Shown in pieces: positions 33,386 through 41,538 of a stretch of 46,319 nt of DNA. A program made the position numbers and the translations under genes. Under the pieces are notes generated by a model. It worked only from the letters and a program-made list of their open reading frames with translations. It did not search any database and was not told the DNA's origin. The DNA is taken from contig URIR01000013.1 of NCBI GenBank assembly GCA_900547955.1, positions 1 through 46,319 on the forward strand, read 5' to 3'. The first letter of the stretch is position 1. Every line of letters begins with the position of its first letter. The DNA is from an uncultured Eubacteriales bacterium (GTDB taxonomy: Bacteria; Bacillota; Clostridia; Christensenellales; QALW01).

Positions 33386-33536
33386 CATCTCCGCCCAGAG
33401 GCAAGCAGAGCTAAAGGGCGCCGCGGCGTCGCGGCCTGAAAGGCCGCATGGCCGGGCGGGAGCCCGGCCCGGGCAGGCGCAGGCGCCTGCCAACGCCGCG
33501 GCGCCCTTTAGCTCTGCTTGTCCCGGGCGGAAGCGC
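33386..33536. repeat. Three-hairpin palindromic element, copy 4
   Basis: Perfect 28-bp arms (33402-33429 and 33493-33520) extend imperfectly outward through TCCGCCC/GGGCGGA. The 63-nt core is GCGGCCT-GAA-AGGCCGC, GGCCGGGC-GGGA-GCCCGGCC, GGCAGGCGC-AG-GCGCCTGCC. It lies between two leftward genes, downstream of uvrC and upstream of the HAD gene. The remaining spacer (33218-33385) has no visible gene. Confidence 0.87.
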
Positions 33537-33572
33537 ATAAGCAATTACCCCAAAAAAACGTCCGCGCACGCT

Positions 33573-35408
33573 TCAGCTCTCCGCCTGGTCCGTCTCCTTA
33601 TCCTCCCTATGAAAAAAATGATATACCTCTTTAGCGCTCAGGGCGTTCATGCCCTCTAAAGCGCTTAATTCCTCAACACTCGCCTGCTTTATGCGCTCTA
33701 CTGAACCATAGGTCTTAAACAAGAGCTTACGCCTCTTTTCCCCTATGCCCAATATGCCCTCCAGCTGACTTAAAAGCCCCCGCTTATTCCGCAGGGAACG
33801 ATGGTAAGTAATAGCAAAGCGGTGCGCCTCGTCCCGAATGGTCTGCAAAAGCAATACTCCCGGAGAATTAGGCGCTAATTCCAGCGGAAAGCTCTCGCCA
33901 GGTACAAATACCTCTTCCATTTTCTTGGCCAGCCCAATGGCCCTGAGAGAAAGCCCCAGCTCTTCCAATACCCCGCACGCGCTGCTTAACTGGCCCTTGC
34001 CTCCGTCTATAACGATAAGATCGGGCGGGTCGCTAAAGCCCTCGCTTCCCTGCGTCAGCCGCTTGTATCTCCGTGATATTACCTCGCGCATGCTTAAAAA
34101 GTCGTCGTTCTGGTCCTGCCTAATTTTAAACCGCCTGTATTCCTTAGGCGCAGGCGCGCCGTTCAGCAGCACTACCATGGAAGCTACCGTATCGGTGCCC
34201 TGTATATGAGAAATATCAAAGCATTCTATACGCTCAGGCCATTTTTCAAGCCCCAGCGCCTCCTTAAGCTGAGTCAGGCCGGCTTCTCTTCTAGCGCGCA
34301 TAGCCGCCTGTCTCTCGAAGGATTTATTCATGCGCTCCTGCGCGTTAGCCTTGGCCATATCCAGCAGCTTTCTTTTATCCCCCTTGCGCGGAGTAAGCAA
34401 TTTGACCTTGCGCCGGGCCTTAGACGAAAGATATTCCTCCAGCGCCTCCCTGCCCTCGGCCTCCTCCACCAGCAATACGGAACACATAGGCCCCTCTTTG
34501 GCATATCTGCCCGCTATATACTGGCTTATAAGCTGATCCACGCCTATTGCGCCCACCTCGGGATATTCATTGATATCTGTGCCGATAATCCGGCCCGCAC
34601 GCACATACAAGGCGCATATAACCGCATAGCCGTCCTTAAGCGCGGCGGCTATCACGTCATGGTCTCCTCCCGGCAGCACAACCTTCTGCTGCTGGTATAA
34701 TTTTTTAACCGTCCCTATTCTGTCTCTAAGCTCGGCCGCCTTTTCATACTGCTGTCTTTCGGAGGCCTTAAGCATATTCTCCTCCAGCCTTGCAATTATT
34801 GCGTCCGGACTGCCTCCCAGCAAACAGGCCGCGCCCTTGGCCAGCTCGGAATATTTCTCTCTGGAAATCATCTGGGCGCAGGGCGCGCTGCACTTTTTCA
34901 GCATATAGCGCATGCAGGGCCGCACGTTGGCCTTGGTCTTATTAAGATTCTGCCTGCACGTGCGCAGCGGATATATCTCATTGACCAGCTCCAAAAGGTC
35001 GTTAGCCATGCTGTTGCTTAAATAAGGCCCGAAATACTGCCCGTCCTTAGCATACCGGCGCGCCAGCTCCACCCGCGGATACTCCTCGTTGGTTATCCTT
35101 ATATACGGATAGCCTCTGGAATCCTTTAATTCGATATTATACAGCGGCTCATAGCGCTTTATCAGGTTGTTTTCCAGCATAAAGGCTTCCCGCTCGGTGG
35201 ATACCACTATATAATCCAAATCGTCTATATGCGAGACCATGGCCTGAGTTTTGGCGTCGTGCTCCCTGGAATGAAAATATGAGCGCACCCGGTTTTTCAG
35301 ATTCTTAGCCTTACCCACATATATTATCCGGCCGGCGGCATTTTTCATCATATATACGCCCGGCGAGTCGGGAAGCCCTTTCAGCTTGGCACTAAGACGC
35401 TCGTTCAT
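33573..35408 (-). CDS. uvrC: Excinuclease ABC subunit C
   Basis: 611 residues, the dual-incision nuclease of nucleotide excision repair. N-terminal GIY-YIG domain (SPGVYMMKN...IIYVGKAKNLKNRVRSYF, residues 14-47), a Cys-rich segment (CMRYMLKKCSAPC), a UVR motif (ERQQYEKAAELRDRIG, about 205), the RNase H-like domain (ECFDISHIQG... VIDGGKGQL), and C-terminal helix-hairpin-helix (LEGILGIGEKRRKLLFKTYGSVERIKQA). The ATG at 35408 has TTGGAGTTTTGCC upstream; the longer open frame to 35618 is noise. It follows the ArsR-type gene by 23 bp and may be co-transcribed with it. Confidence 0.96.
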   Translation of the reverse strand: MNERLSAKLKGLPDSPGVYMMKNAAGRIIYVGKAKNLKNRVRSYFHSREHDAKTQAMVSHIDDLDYIVVSTEREAFMLENNLIKRYEPLYNIELKDSRGYPYIRITNEEYPRVELARRYAKDGQYFGPYLSNSMANDLLELVNEIYPLRTCRQNLNKTKANVRPCMRYMLKKCSAPCAQMISREKYSELAKGAACLLGGSPDAIIARLEENMLKASERQQYEKAAELRDRIGTVKKLYQQQKVVLPGGDHDVIAAALKDGYAVICALYVRAGRIIGTDINEYPEVGAIGVDQLISQYIAGRYAKEGPMCSVLLVEEAEGREALEEYLSSKARRKVKLLTPRKGDKRKLLDMAKANAQERMNKSFERQAAMRARREAGLTQLKEALGLEKWPERIECFDISHIQGTDTVASMVVLLNGAPAPKEYRRFKIRQDQNDDFLSMREVISRRYKRLTQGSEGFSDPPDLIVIDGGKGQLSSACGVLEELGLSLRAIGLAKKMEEVFVPGESFPLELAPNSPGVLLLQTIRDEAHRFAITYHRSLRNKRGLLSQLEGILGIGEKRRKLLFKTYGSVERIKQASVEELSALEGMNALSAKEVYHFFHREDKETDQAES

Positions 35409-35431
35409 GGCAAAACTCCAAACTATATACC

Positions 35432-35791
35432 TTAAATTTCGCTTACATGCAGCATGCCCTGGAGCAGCACCTGTCCGATATGCTCGTCGTCCAGGGAATA
35501 GTATACTACCTTGCCCTCCCGGCGGTAGCGTATCAATCGGCTGTTGCGCAGAGTCTTGAGCTGATGCGAGATAGTAGACTGATTCATATCCAGCGCCGCC
35601 GATATATCGCAGACGCACATCTCGCTCATAGATAACAAATAAAGTATTTTAAGCCGCGTAACGTCTGAGAACAGCTTATAAAAATCCACCAGCCTCATTA
35701 TGCTGCGCTCATCCATCAATTTATCCCGCATTGCCTGAACAACCTCGGGATGTATAACCGTTTTTTCTTCGCATTCCGCGCTCTGATTCAT
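35432..35791 (-). CDS. ArsR/SmtB family metal-responsive repressor
   Basis: 119 residues, winged-helix repressor that leaves DNA on metal binding. The alpha-3N type motif EMCVCDI (C59, C61) and a possible alpha-5 site (D102, H104, H115, E118 in DDEHIGQVLLQGMLHVSEI) both occur, as in CadC/ZiaR-like sensors of Zn, Cd or Pb. The recognition helix is ALDMNQSTISHQLKTL (about 66-81). The ATG has GAAGGAGGAAGGGT upstream. Usually such genes adjoin an efflux pump; here uvrC follows instead. A strong promoter and a palindromic operator precede it, so autoregulation is likely. Confidence 0.9.
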   Translation of the reverse strand: MNQSAECEEKTVIHPEVVQAMRDKLMDERSIMRLVDFYKLFSDVTRLKILYLLSMSEMCVCDISAALDMNQSTISHQLKTLRNSRLIRYRREGKVVYYSLDDEHIGQVLLQGMLHVSEI

Positions 35792-35808
35792 ACCCTTCCT
35801 CCTTCAAA

Positions 35809-35824
35809 ACATATGCACATATGT
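35809..35824. promoter_or_regulatory. Probable ArsR/SmtB operator
   Basis: ACATATG-CA-CATATGT, a perfect palindrome, between the promoter (-10 at 35843-35848) and the start codon of the repressor gene. ArsR/SmtB operators are AT-rich inverted repeats of this kind. Confidence 0.6.
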
Positions 35825-35842
35825 ATCTTTATTCATGCGATT

Positions 35843-35871
35843 ATCATATGCGCCGGACGGCATATTGTCAA
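35843..35871 (-). promoter_or_regulatory. Promoter of the ArsR-type gene
   Basis: On the minus strand TTGACA (35866-35871), 17-bp spacer, TATGAT (35843-35848): near-consensus sigma-A. Confidence 0.8.
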
Positions 35872-35922
35872 GTATTTTCTGCCTGCTCTTTTTGACATTT
35901 TTTGCGGCGGCTTAAACAGGCG

Positions 35923-36076
35923 GCGCCGTATGCCCCGGCCTCAAGCGTTGCTTGAGGCCGGGGCATACGGCGCGCAGGGATGGGGCGGCTTTTGCGGCCG
36001 CAGGCCGCAGGCCGGGCCGAAGGCCCGGCCAGGGCAGGCTTCGCCTGCCCAAAAGCCGCCCCCCGCCCTGCGCGCC
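35923..36076. repeat. Three-hairpin palindromic element, copy 5, with an extra long hairpin
   Basis: Core 35994-36050: GCGGCC-GCA-GGCCGC, GGCCGGGCC-GAA-GGCCCGGCC, GGGCAGGC-TTC-GCCTGCCC. Arms of about 22 bp (35972-35993 and 36051-36073) are imperfect by one or two bases. Unlike the other copies, a separate perfect 24-bp-stem hairpin (35923-35946 with 35950-35973, GTT loop) abuts the left arm. It lies between two leftward genes, upstream of the ArsR-type promoter and downstream of proS. Confidence 0.85.
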
Positions 36077-36144
36077 CATAAGGCGTCCGCCTTTTTTACG
36101 CGTCTAACGCTTTAATCGTCTGTAAAACTCAGCCCCGTATTCGC

Positions 36145-37839
36145 TCAAAAAATCAATTTCTTTATTTCCTCCAGCACGCTATCCGGACTAACCTTGCGCG
36201 AAAGGGTTTTATCCCTGCTGACCAGCTCACAGCAGCCCTCCTTAAGATTACGCGGGCTGATTATAATTCTATAGGGCACTCCCAAAAGGTCGGCGTCCGA
36301 AAACATCACCCCCGCGCTCACCGAACGGTCGTCGTATATTACCTCAACGCCCGCAGCCTCAAGCTGTCCGTACAATTTTTCGCCCAGCGCCTTAACCTCA
36401 GGGTTGTCCGCCCGAACGCAGCAGATATGCGCCTGCCACGGAGCTATGGCTAAGGGCCATATCGGACCGTAATCGTCATGCCGCGCCTCGCATATTGAGG
36501 CGGCCAGCCGGCCTACTCCTATGCCGTAGCAGCCCATAATGGGATATTTAAGCTCTCCGTTCTCGTCCAGATACTGCATGTTCAGCGCTTTAGTATATTT
36601 TGTACCCAGCTGAAAGATATTGCCCACCTCTATGCCTCGGGATATTTTCAGAGCATGCCCGCCGCACTTAGGACATACGCCCCCTTCAACCGCCTTGGCA
36701 AAATCGTGATATTCTGCCTGACCGTAATCCCTTGAAATATTAAAGCCAACGTAATGATAATCCTCCTGATTAGCCCCGCAGCAGAGATTGAAAGCGTTTT
36801 CAAGAGAGCGGTCAAAGAGGATTTGAGCGTTTTTCAAGCCTACAGGCCCGATAAAGCCCGCCTGAATGCCGCTGTCCTCAGTTATAAGCGCGGGATGCAC
36901 GGCGCAGCCTAAATAATTAGTCAGTTTAGTCTCGTTTACATCCAAATCGCCTCGGATAAATATTACAACATATTCGTCGCTGCTGTTTTTCTGATAAACT
37001 ACCGCCTTGCACGCTTTATTTACAGGCAGCTTTAAATAAGCGCACACCTCCTCTATGGTTTTTTGGCCGGGCGTATGTATCTTTTCCAAAGGCTTTTCCT
37101 CTTCCGGAGCATTCTTAACAACGCATTCGGCCGCCTCCATATTAGCCTTATAATCGCATTCGGAGCAGGTGACTATGCTGTCCTCCCCAATGGGGGTAAG
37201 CAGCATAAATTCATGCGAAAGGCTGCCTCCCATCATCCCCGAATCAGATTCTATAGCCACAACCTCGGGCACCCCTACCCGGGCAAAAATACGCTCGTAG
37301 GCTTTATAGCAGCGCTGATAATATTTTTCTAAATCCTCCTGGGAGGTATGGAAGGAATAGGCGTCCTTCATGGTAAATTCCCTGACGCGGATAAGCCCGC
37401 CGCGGGGACGCGCCTCGTCGCGGAATTTAGTCTGAATCTGGTATATCATAAAGGGATATTTGGCATAGCTCTGCCCGTATTCCCGCACAAGATGAACTGC
37501 CGCCTCCTCATGCGTCATGCCCAGCACCATAGGAGCGCCGTTGCGGTCCTCAAAGCGCAGCATTTCGCTGCCTATGCTGTAATACCGGCCTGATTCCTGC
37601 CAGAGGGAAGCGGGCATAACCACGGGAAAGAGCACCTCCTGCCCGTCTATGGCGTCCATCTCCTGACGTATTATGTTTTCAATTTTCTGGGTTATCCGGC
37701 GCAGCACGGTATAGGAAGAATATATGCCGTTAGCCATATTCTTAATGTAGCCGCCCCGTATCATCAAGGCATGGCTGTCTATAACGCAGTCTGCCGGTCT
37801 CTGCTTAAAGCGCTCCCCCACCAGCTTATCCAATCTCAT
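36145..37839 (-). CDS. proS: Prolyl-tRNA synthetase
   Basis: 564 residues, class II aminoacyl-tRNA synthetase, bacterial type with an inserted editing domain. Motif 2 region TKFRDEARPRGGLIRVREFTMKDAYSF (about 136-162), the YbaK-like INS domain (about 225-380, KACKAVVYQKNSSDEYVVIFIRGD), motif 3 GCYGIGVGRL (about 434), and the anticodon-binding C-terminus. Cys-tRNA(Pro) trans-editing could involve the YbaK-type protein at 29.9 kb. The ribosome site is ACGGAGGTAATGAAAA. Expression should depend on the T-box leader upstream. Confidence 0.97.
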   Translation of the reverse strand: MRLDKLVGERFKQRPADCVIDSHALMIRGGYIKNMANGIYSSYTVLRRITQKIENIIRQEMDAIDGQEVLFPVVMPASLWQESGRYYSIGSEMLRFEDRNGAPMVLGMTHEEAAVHLVREYGQSYAKYPFMIYQIQTKFRDEARPRGGLIRVREFTMKDAYSFHTSQEDLEKYYQRCYKAYERIFARVGVPEVVAIESDSGMMGGSLSHEFMLLTPIGEDSIVTCSECDYKANMEAAECVVKNAPEEEKPLEKIHTPGQKTIEEVCAYLKLPVNKACKAVVYQKNSSDEYVVIFIRGDLDVNETKLTNYLGCAVHPALITEDSGIQAGFIGPVGLKNAQILFDRSLENAFNLCCGANQEDYHYVGFNISRDYGQAEYHDFAKAVEGGVCPKCGGHALKISRGIEVGNIFQLGTKYTKALNMQYLDENGELKYPIMGCYGIGVGRLAASICEARHDDYGPIWPLAIAPWQAHICCVRADNPEVKALGEKLYGQLEAAGVEVIYDDRSVSAGVMFSDADLLGVPYRIIISPRNLKEGCCELVSRDKTLSRKVSPDSVLEEIKKLIF

Positions 37840-37863
37840 TTTTCATTACCTCCGTTTTATTTA

Positions 37864-38127
37864 ATAAAAAACGCCCCGGCCCGCAAGGGCTTAGGGCGAA
37901 TAAAAAAATCCGCGGTACCACCTAAATTCGGAGAAAATTTCTCCGCGCTTAAGAGCGCATTAAAAGCGCTCTGCCCTTTTAACGGCGGGCCTCCCGGCGG
38001 CCTTTTAAAACAAGCCGCGGCTCCGGGACGGGTTCAGACATCTGACGTTGAAAATTTGCACCGGCCATTTTCTCTCTTTAATACGTCTTAAACGCCTTAC
38101 TGCTTCCCTTCGCAGCCTTTTTTATTA
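37864..38127 (-). promoter_or_regulatory. T-box riboswitch leader of proS
   Basis: On the minus strand AGGTGGTACCGCGG (37910-37923) is the T-box sequence. AAAGAGAG, GGCCGGTG and GAACCCG in stem I suggest CCC (38030-38032) as the Pro specifier, in the context GAA-CCC-G. The terminator CGCCC...GCCC-TTGC-GGGC...GGGCG with TTTTTTATT (37864-37899) competes with the antiterminator. Uncharged tRNA(Pro) would switch on proS. Confidence 0.9.
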
Positions 38128-38133
38128 TTATTC

Positions 38134-38162
38134 TTTATAACACAGCGGGTTGTTTTTGTCAA
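38134..38162 (-). promoter_or_regulatory. Promoter of proS
   Basis: On the minus strand TTGACA (38157-38162), 17-bp spacer, TATAAA (38134-38139), placing the RNA start near 38127. The stretch 38163-38373 has no gene I can support. Confidence 0.8.
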
Positions 38163-38373
38163 GCGCCCGGACAGCCCAATCAGGCCGAACGCCACAGGCA
38201 AAAAAGCCCTTACGCCGTTTATGCGTGCGCTATTGGCCTTCGCCGTCTATGCGGACGCCCTTAATCTGCGCCGAAGCTTCTCAGCTCTCCCGTTCCAGCG
38301 CGCAGAAAAGCTCCGTACCGCCGGAATCCGCAATTTTTCAGGAACGCAGGCCAAATAATTAAAGAGCCGCAGA

Positions 38374-38408
38374 TAAAAAGCGGGAGCGCATTAATGCTGC
38401 GCTCCCGC
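38374..38408 (-). terminator. Terminator of the plsX-acpP-rnc unit
   Basis: GCGGGAGCGCA pairs with TGCGCTCCCGC. On the minus strand it is followed by TTTTTATC, 18 nt after the rnc stop codon. Confidence 0.85.
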
Positions 38409-38425
38409 CAGGAATTAAACTCGCT

Positions 38426-39124
38426 TTACTTGCTTGCATTCGCCCGCTCTATACGTTCCAGCGCCTGACGGGCCGCGCTCTGCTCAGATTCCTTTTTGCT
38501 GCTGCCCGAGCCCCTGCCCTTGAGGCTGCCGTCTACTCTTACTATAGAGACAAAGGAGGGCATATGAGAAGGGCCTTCCACTTTCTCCAATTCATATTTG
38601 ATATTCTTATGCCCCTGCGCCTGAAAAAGTTCCTGCAGCCGGGTTTTATAGTCTATCGCGTCGTCCGGGAGCTGCTCGGCCTCCATAATCTGCGGGCGCA
38701 ATAGGTAAATTATTACCTCAGCGGCGCGCTCATATCCGCCGTCTGCGAATATTGCTCCGCAAACAGCCTCGAACGCGTCTGAAAGTATTCCCGGTTTATC
38801 CTCGCCTCCGCTGCGGCGCTCCCCGCCGCTCATATCGATATACTGCCCCAGGCCTATTCTGCGCGCGGCCTGAGCCAGAGGAGCCTCCGAAACTATACCC
38901 GCCCTAAGCCGGGAGAGAGCGCCCTCCTTAAGAGTAAGGCTGTTATATAGATACTGGCTTACAGCCAGCTCTACAACCGCGTCGCCCAGATATTCCAGGC
39001 GCTGATTATTGCTCTCGCGCCTGCCGTCTCCGGCGATGGAGGGATGTATAAGCGCCTGGCTCAGCAGCGCCTTATTTTTAAAGGTATAACCCAGTTTTTT
39101 CTCAAGCACGCTTAACGATTCCAT
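38426..39124 (-). CDS. rnc: Ribonuclease III
   Basis: 232 residues, double-strand-specific endoribonuclease for rRNA processing. The catalytic signature NQRLEYLGDAVVELAVS is near residues 40-56, with DAFEAVCGAIFADGG near 115, and a C-terminal double-strand RNA-binding domain (YKTRLQELFQAQGHKNIKYE...KGRGSGSSKKESEQSAA). The ATG at 39124 is 4 nt after the acpP stop codon and has a weak ribosome site; a TTG eight codons earlier overlaps acpP. Translational coupling to acpP is likely. Confidence 0.95.
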   Translation of the reverse strand: MESLSVLEKKLGYTFKNKALLSQALIHPSIAGDGRRESNNQRLEYLGDAVVELAVSQYLYNSLTLKEGALSRLRAGIVSEAPLAQAARRIGLGQYIDMSGGERRSGGEDKPGILSDAFEAVCGAIFADGGYERAAEVIIYLLRPQIMEAEQLPDDAIDYKTRLQELFQAQGHKNIKYELEKVEGPSHMPSFVSIVRVDGSLKGRGSGSSKKESEQSAARQALERIERANASK

Positions 39125-39128
39125 AATT

Positions 39129-39356
39129 TTAAGCTGTTTTTTTCTCAAGATAAGCGGCTATGTCGCTTACCGTTTTTAAATTGCCCAGTTCTTCGTCGGG
39201 TATCTCGACGTTATACCGCTCCTCCAATTCAAGCATAAGCGCGGCCACGTCCAGAGAATCCGCCTTTAAATCGTCCACCAGATTGCTCTGGGGAGTTACC
39301 TTGCTCGGGTCAATGCTGAGCTGCTCGGCAATAACCTTAATAACTGTTTCCAACAT
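39129..39356 (-). CDS. acpP: Acyl carrier protein
   Basis: 75 residues, acidic four-helix carrier of fatty-acid synthesis. The phosphopantetheine serine is in DDLKADSLDVAALML (DSLD, S34-type). The start ATG follows AGGAGGCAAAAATT. It lies between plsX and rnc, the common Firmicutes order except that fabD/fabG are absent. Confidence 0.97.
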   Translation of the reverse strand: MLETVIKVIAEQLSIDPSKVTPQSNLVDDLKADSLDVAALMLELEERYNVEIPDEELGNLKTVSDIAAYLEKKTA

Positions 39357-39419
39357 AATTTTTGCCTCCTGAATAAATTATAATATAATTGCGTCTGCTT
39401 TATGCAATAAAGCACAAAA

Positions 39420-40418
39420 TTAAATATCCGCGGCAGACAGGCGTTCCTTAATTATTTCCACTACGTCCGCATTTATCATGCGCGCGCACTGGCGCACAGC
39501 CGCGGCAGCCGCTTTAGCGTTGCTTGAGCCGTGCCCTTTTATAATTACGCCGTCTATGCCCAGTAAAGGCGCGCCGCCGTATTCTGTATAATCCATCATT
39601 TTCTTTATCCGCTTAAGAGAGGGCATTAAAAGCCCGGCGCCCATCTTTGAGCGCAGATTGGCGGTAAATTCCTTTTTTATAATCCCCATAAGGAAGGAGG
39701 CCGTGCCCTCTATGCTTTTAAGCAGCAAATTGCCCGCAAAGCCGTCCGAAACTATTACGTCCGCCTTTTCAAAAACGTCTCTTCCTTCAAGATTGCCAAT
39801 AAAATTAATATCCTGCCGCGCCTTTAACAGAGGAAACGCCTCATGCGTCAAAGCGTTGCCCTTTTCATCCTCCGTGCCTACGTTGGCCAGCCCCACGCGG
39901 GGAGAATCCACGCGCAGCACGCTTTTCATATATATATCGCCCATAACTGCAAACTGCTCCAAATTAGCGGGCTTGCAGTCCATATTGGCGCCGCAGTCTA
40001 TAAGCATTACCCCTTTATTGCCGTTAGGCAGAATTGGAGCCAGCGCCGGCCGGAGCACTCCCTTTATTCTTCCTACTCTCAGCAGAGCCCCCGAAAGAGC
40101 CGCTCCTGTGCTTCCGCAGGTTAAAAAGCCGTCGCCCGATTTAGCCTTAAGCAGCTCCAGCCCTACCACCATGGAGGAATTCCGCTTTTTCTTCACAGCG
40201 TTTACGGGCGGCTCGTCCATAGATATCCTTTCGGGCGCATGAACAATCTCAATTTTGGGCAGCAAATGCTTGCTGCCGCTTACAAGCTCCTTTAATATAT
40301 GTTCGTCCCCGGTGAGTATGACCGACATGTCGTTAAATTCATCCATACCCGCCAGAACGCCTGCAACTATCTCCTCAGGGGCGTTATCTCCCCCAAAAGC
40401 GTCAACAATAAGCTTCAC
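39420..40418 (-). CDS. plsX: Phosphate acyltransferase PlsX
   Basis: 332 residues. PlsX makes acyl-phosphate from acyl-ACP at the membrane, the first step of phospholipid synthesis with PlsY. Seen: VDAFGGDNAPEEIV at the N-terminus, ERISMDEPPVNAVKKKRNSSMVVGL (about 75-99), GSTGAALSGA, DCGANMDCKP, and SDGFAGNLLLKSIEG. The start is GTG at 40418, with GGAGG 9 nt upstream; the longer open frame is not supported. It follows rpmF. Confidence 0.96.
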   Translation of the reverse strand: MKLIVDAFGGDNAPEEIVAGVLAGMDEFNDMSVILTGDEHILKELVSGSKHLLPKIEIVHAPERISMDEPPVNAVKKKRNSSMVVGLELLKAKSGDGFLTCGSTGAALSGALLRVGRIKGVLRPALAPILPNGNKGVMLIDCGANMDCKPANLEQFAVMGDIYMKSVLRVDSPRVGLANVGTEDEKGNALTHEAFPLLKARQDINFIGNLEGRDVFEKADVIVSDGFAGNLLLKSIEGTASFLMGIIKKEFTANLRSKMGAGLLMPSLKRIKKMMDYTEYGGAPLLGIDGVIIKGHGSSNAKAAAAAVRQCARMINADVVEIIKERLSAADI

Positions 40419-40557
40419 TATCAAAAGCCTCCAGTTCGCATTCTTTAATCTGCACGCCAAGAATTATACAATAAGCTTATCCAAAATGCAACCGATTTAA
40501 AAAAATAAACCTCCCCAAAATGGCTGAAAGCCCGCCAAAAAACGCAAAACAGACCGA

Positions 40558-40592
40558 CGTAAGCCCATAAAAGAAACAAAACGGACTTACGC
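40558..40592 (-). terminator. Possible terminator or attenuator after rpmF
   Basis: CGTAAG(C/T)CC...GG(A/C)CTTACG stem with an AT loop. On the minus strand TTTTGCGTTTTTTGG follows at a distance. It may partly separate rpmF from plsX. Confidence 0.35.
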
Positions 40593-40617
40593 GGCCTGCT
40601 TTAAATATAAAACCCTC

Positions 40618-40803
40618 TTATTTTTCTTCCTCCGTCTGGAGCACCTGCTGGCCGTCATAATATCCGCAGGCCTTGCATACCCTGTGCGAGAGCTTAGGCT
40701 CCTTGCAGCGCGGGCAAGGGGCGATTCCGGGAGCTGTAAGCTTCCAGTTGGCGCGGCGGGAATCCCTCCTGGCCTTAGAAATCTTTCTTTTGGGCTGTAT
40801 CAT
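40618..40803 (-). CDS. rpmF: 50S ribosomal protein L32
   Basis: 61 residues. The N-terminus IQPKRKISKARRDSRRANWKL is the L32 signature; two CxxC-type pairs (CPRCKEPKLSHRVCKACGYYDG) form the zinc-binding form of L32. The ATG at 40803 has GAGGAGGTG upstream; the longer frame overlapping the DUF177 gene is rejected. It is encoded after DUF177, the standard pair. Confidence 0.97.
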   Translation of the reverse strand: MIQPKRKISKARRDSRRANWKLTAPGIAPCPRCKEPKLSHRVCKACGYYDGQQVLQTEEEK

Positions 40804-40847
40804 TTCATTACACCTCCTCGTCTGATTAAAAATCTGTCCTGCACAGA

Positions 40848-41300
40848 TTAATCGCTGTTTTTCACACAGCCGCATTCCCCATTATTAAGGTCGCAGCCGC
40901 AAATACCGCATAGACCCCTGCAATCCTCGCGGCACAGACGCCTGATTGGTATTTCCATCAAAATGCTTTCAAGCACCGGCTCGTCCAAAAATATCCATTG
41001 GCCGTCCTTAAGCACGCGTTCATGCTCGGGCGCCGGGTCGGGATAATACATTTCAGCAATTTTAGCCTTAACGGGCATTATAAATTCCCTGTCGCAGCGG
41101 TTGCAGTTCATTTTCACATTTGCCGCAGCCGTGCCCGTTAGCGCCACGCCTTCGCCGTTAGAGCATATCTCTCCCTCAAAAGCGACCGGCCCTTCAAAAA
41201 CCAGTCTTCCCATAAGCTCGACCGGCTCGTATTCCAGACTGCCCTGGGCCTTAAAGGCTTCGCCTGGACTTCGCAGCGCGTTTTTCACATTGATAACCAT
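40848..41300 (-). CDS. DUF177 family protein (YceD-like)
   Basis: 150 residues. DUF177/YceD proteins always sit upstream of rpmF and are linked to 23S rRNA or ribosome assembly. Seen: LRSPGEAFKAQGSLEYEPVELMG, CNRCDREFIMPVKAKIAEMYY, and a C-terminal Cys-rich tail (CREDCRGLCGICGCDLNNGECGC) that could bind metal. The ATG follows AAGGAG with suitable spacing. It is 44 bp ahead of rpmF. Confidence 0.92.
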   Translation of the reverse strand: MVINVKNALRSPGEAFKAQGSLEYEPVELMGRLVFEGPVAFEGEICSNGEGVALTGTAAANVKMNCNRCDREFIMPVKAKIAEMYYPDPAPEHERVLKDGQWIFLDEPVLESILMEIPIRRLCREDCRGLCGICGCDLNNGECGCVKNSD

Positions 41301-41465
41301 TATAGAATCTCCTTATGAAACGCTAAAATATTATATTTACTTTTCAGGAGTTTGTCAATTACTATTTGCAGTCCGGCCGGGTTTACGCCCAATAAGAATG
41401 ATTCCTCCGGCGTATTTTATACCCAAAAAGGCGCGCGTAAAAGCAAAGCTTCCTCTAAAAACGCC

Positions 41466-41493
41466 TTGACAAACCCTTTAGATATGATATCAT
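41466..41493 (+). promoter_or_regulatory. Promoter of smpB
   Basis: TTGACA (41466-41471), 16-bp spacer, TATCAT (41488-41493); start codon 46 nt downstream. Confidence 0.65.
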
Positions 41494-41538
41494 AATTTTT
41501 AATAAGGCCCTTAAAATTCAGGGCGGCGGGGAGAATAT

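Noticed and set aside
38150..38362. 70-residue rightward frame upstream of the proS promoter
   Set aside because: No ribosome site, low-complexity Ser/Arg-rich product, and it overlaps the proS -35 region.
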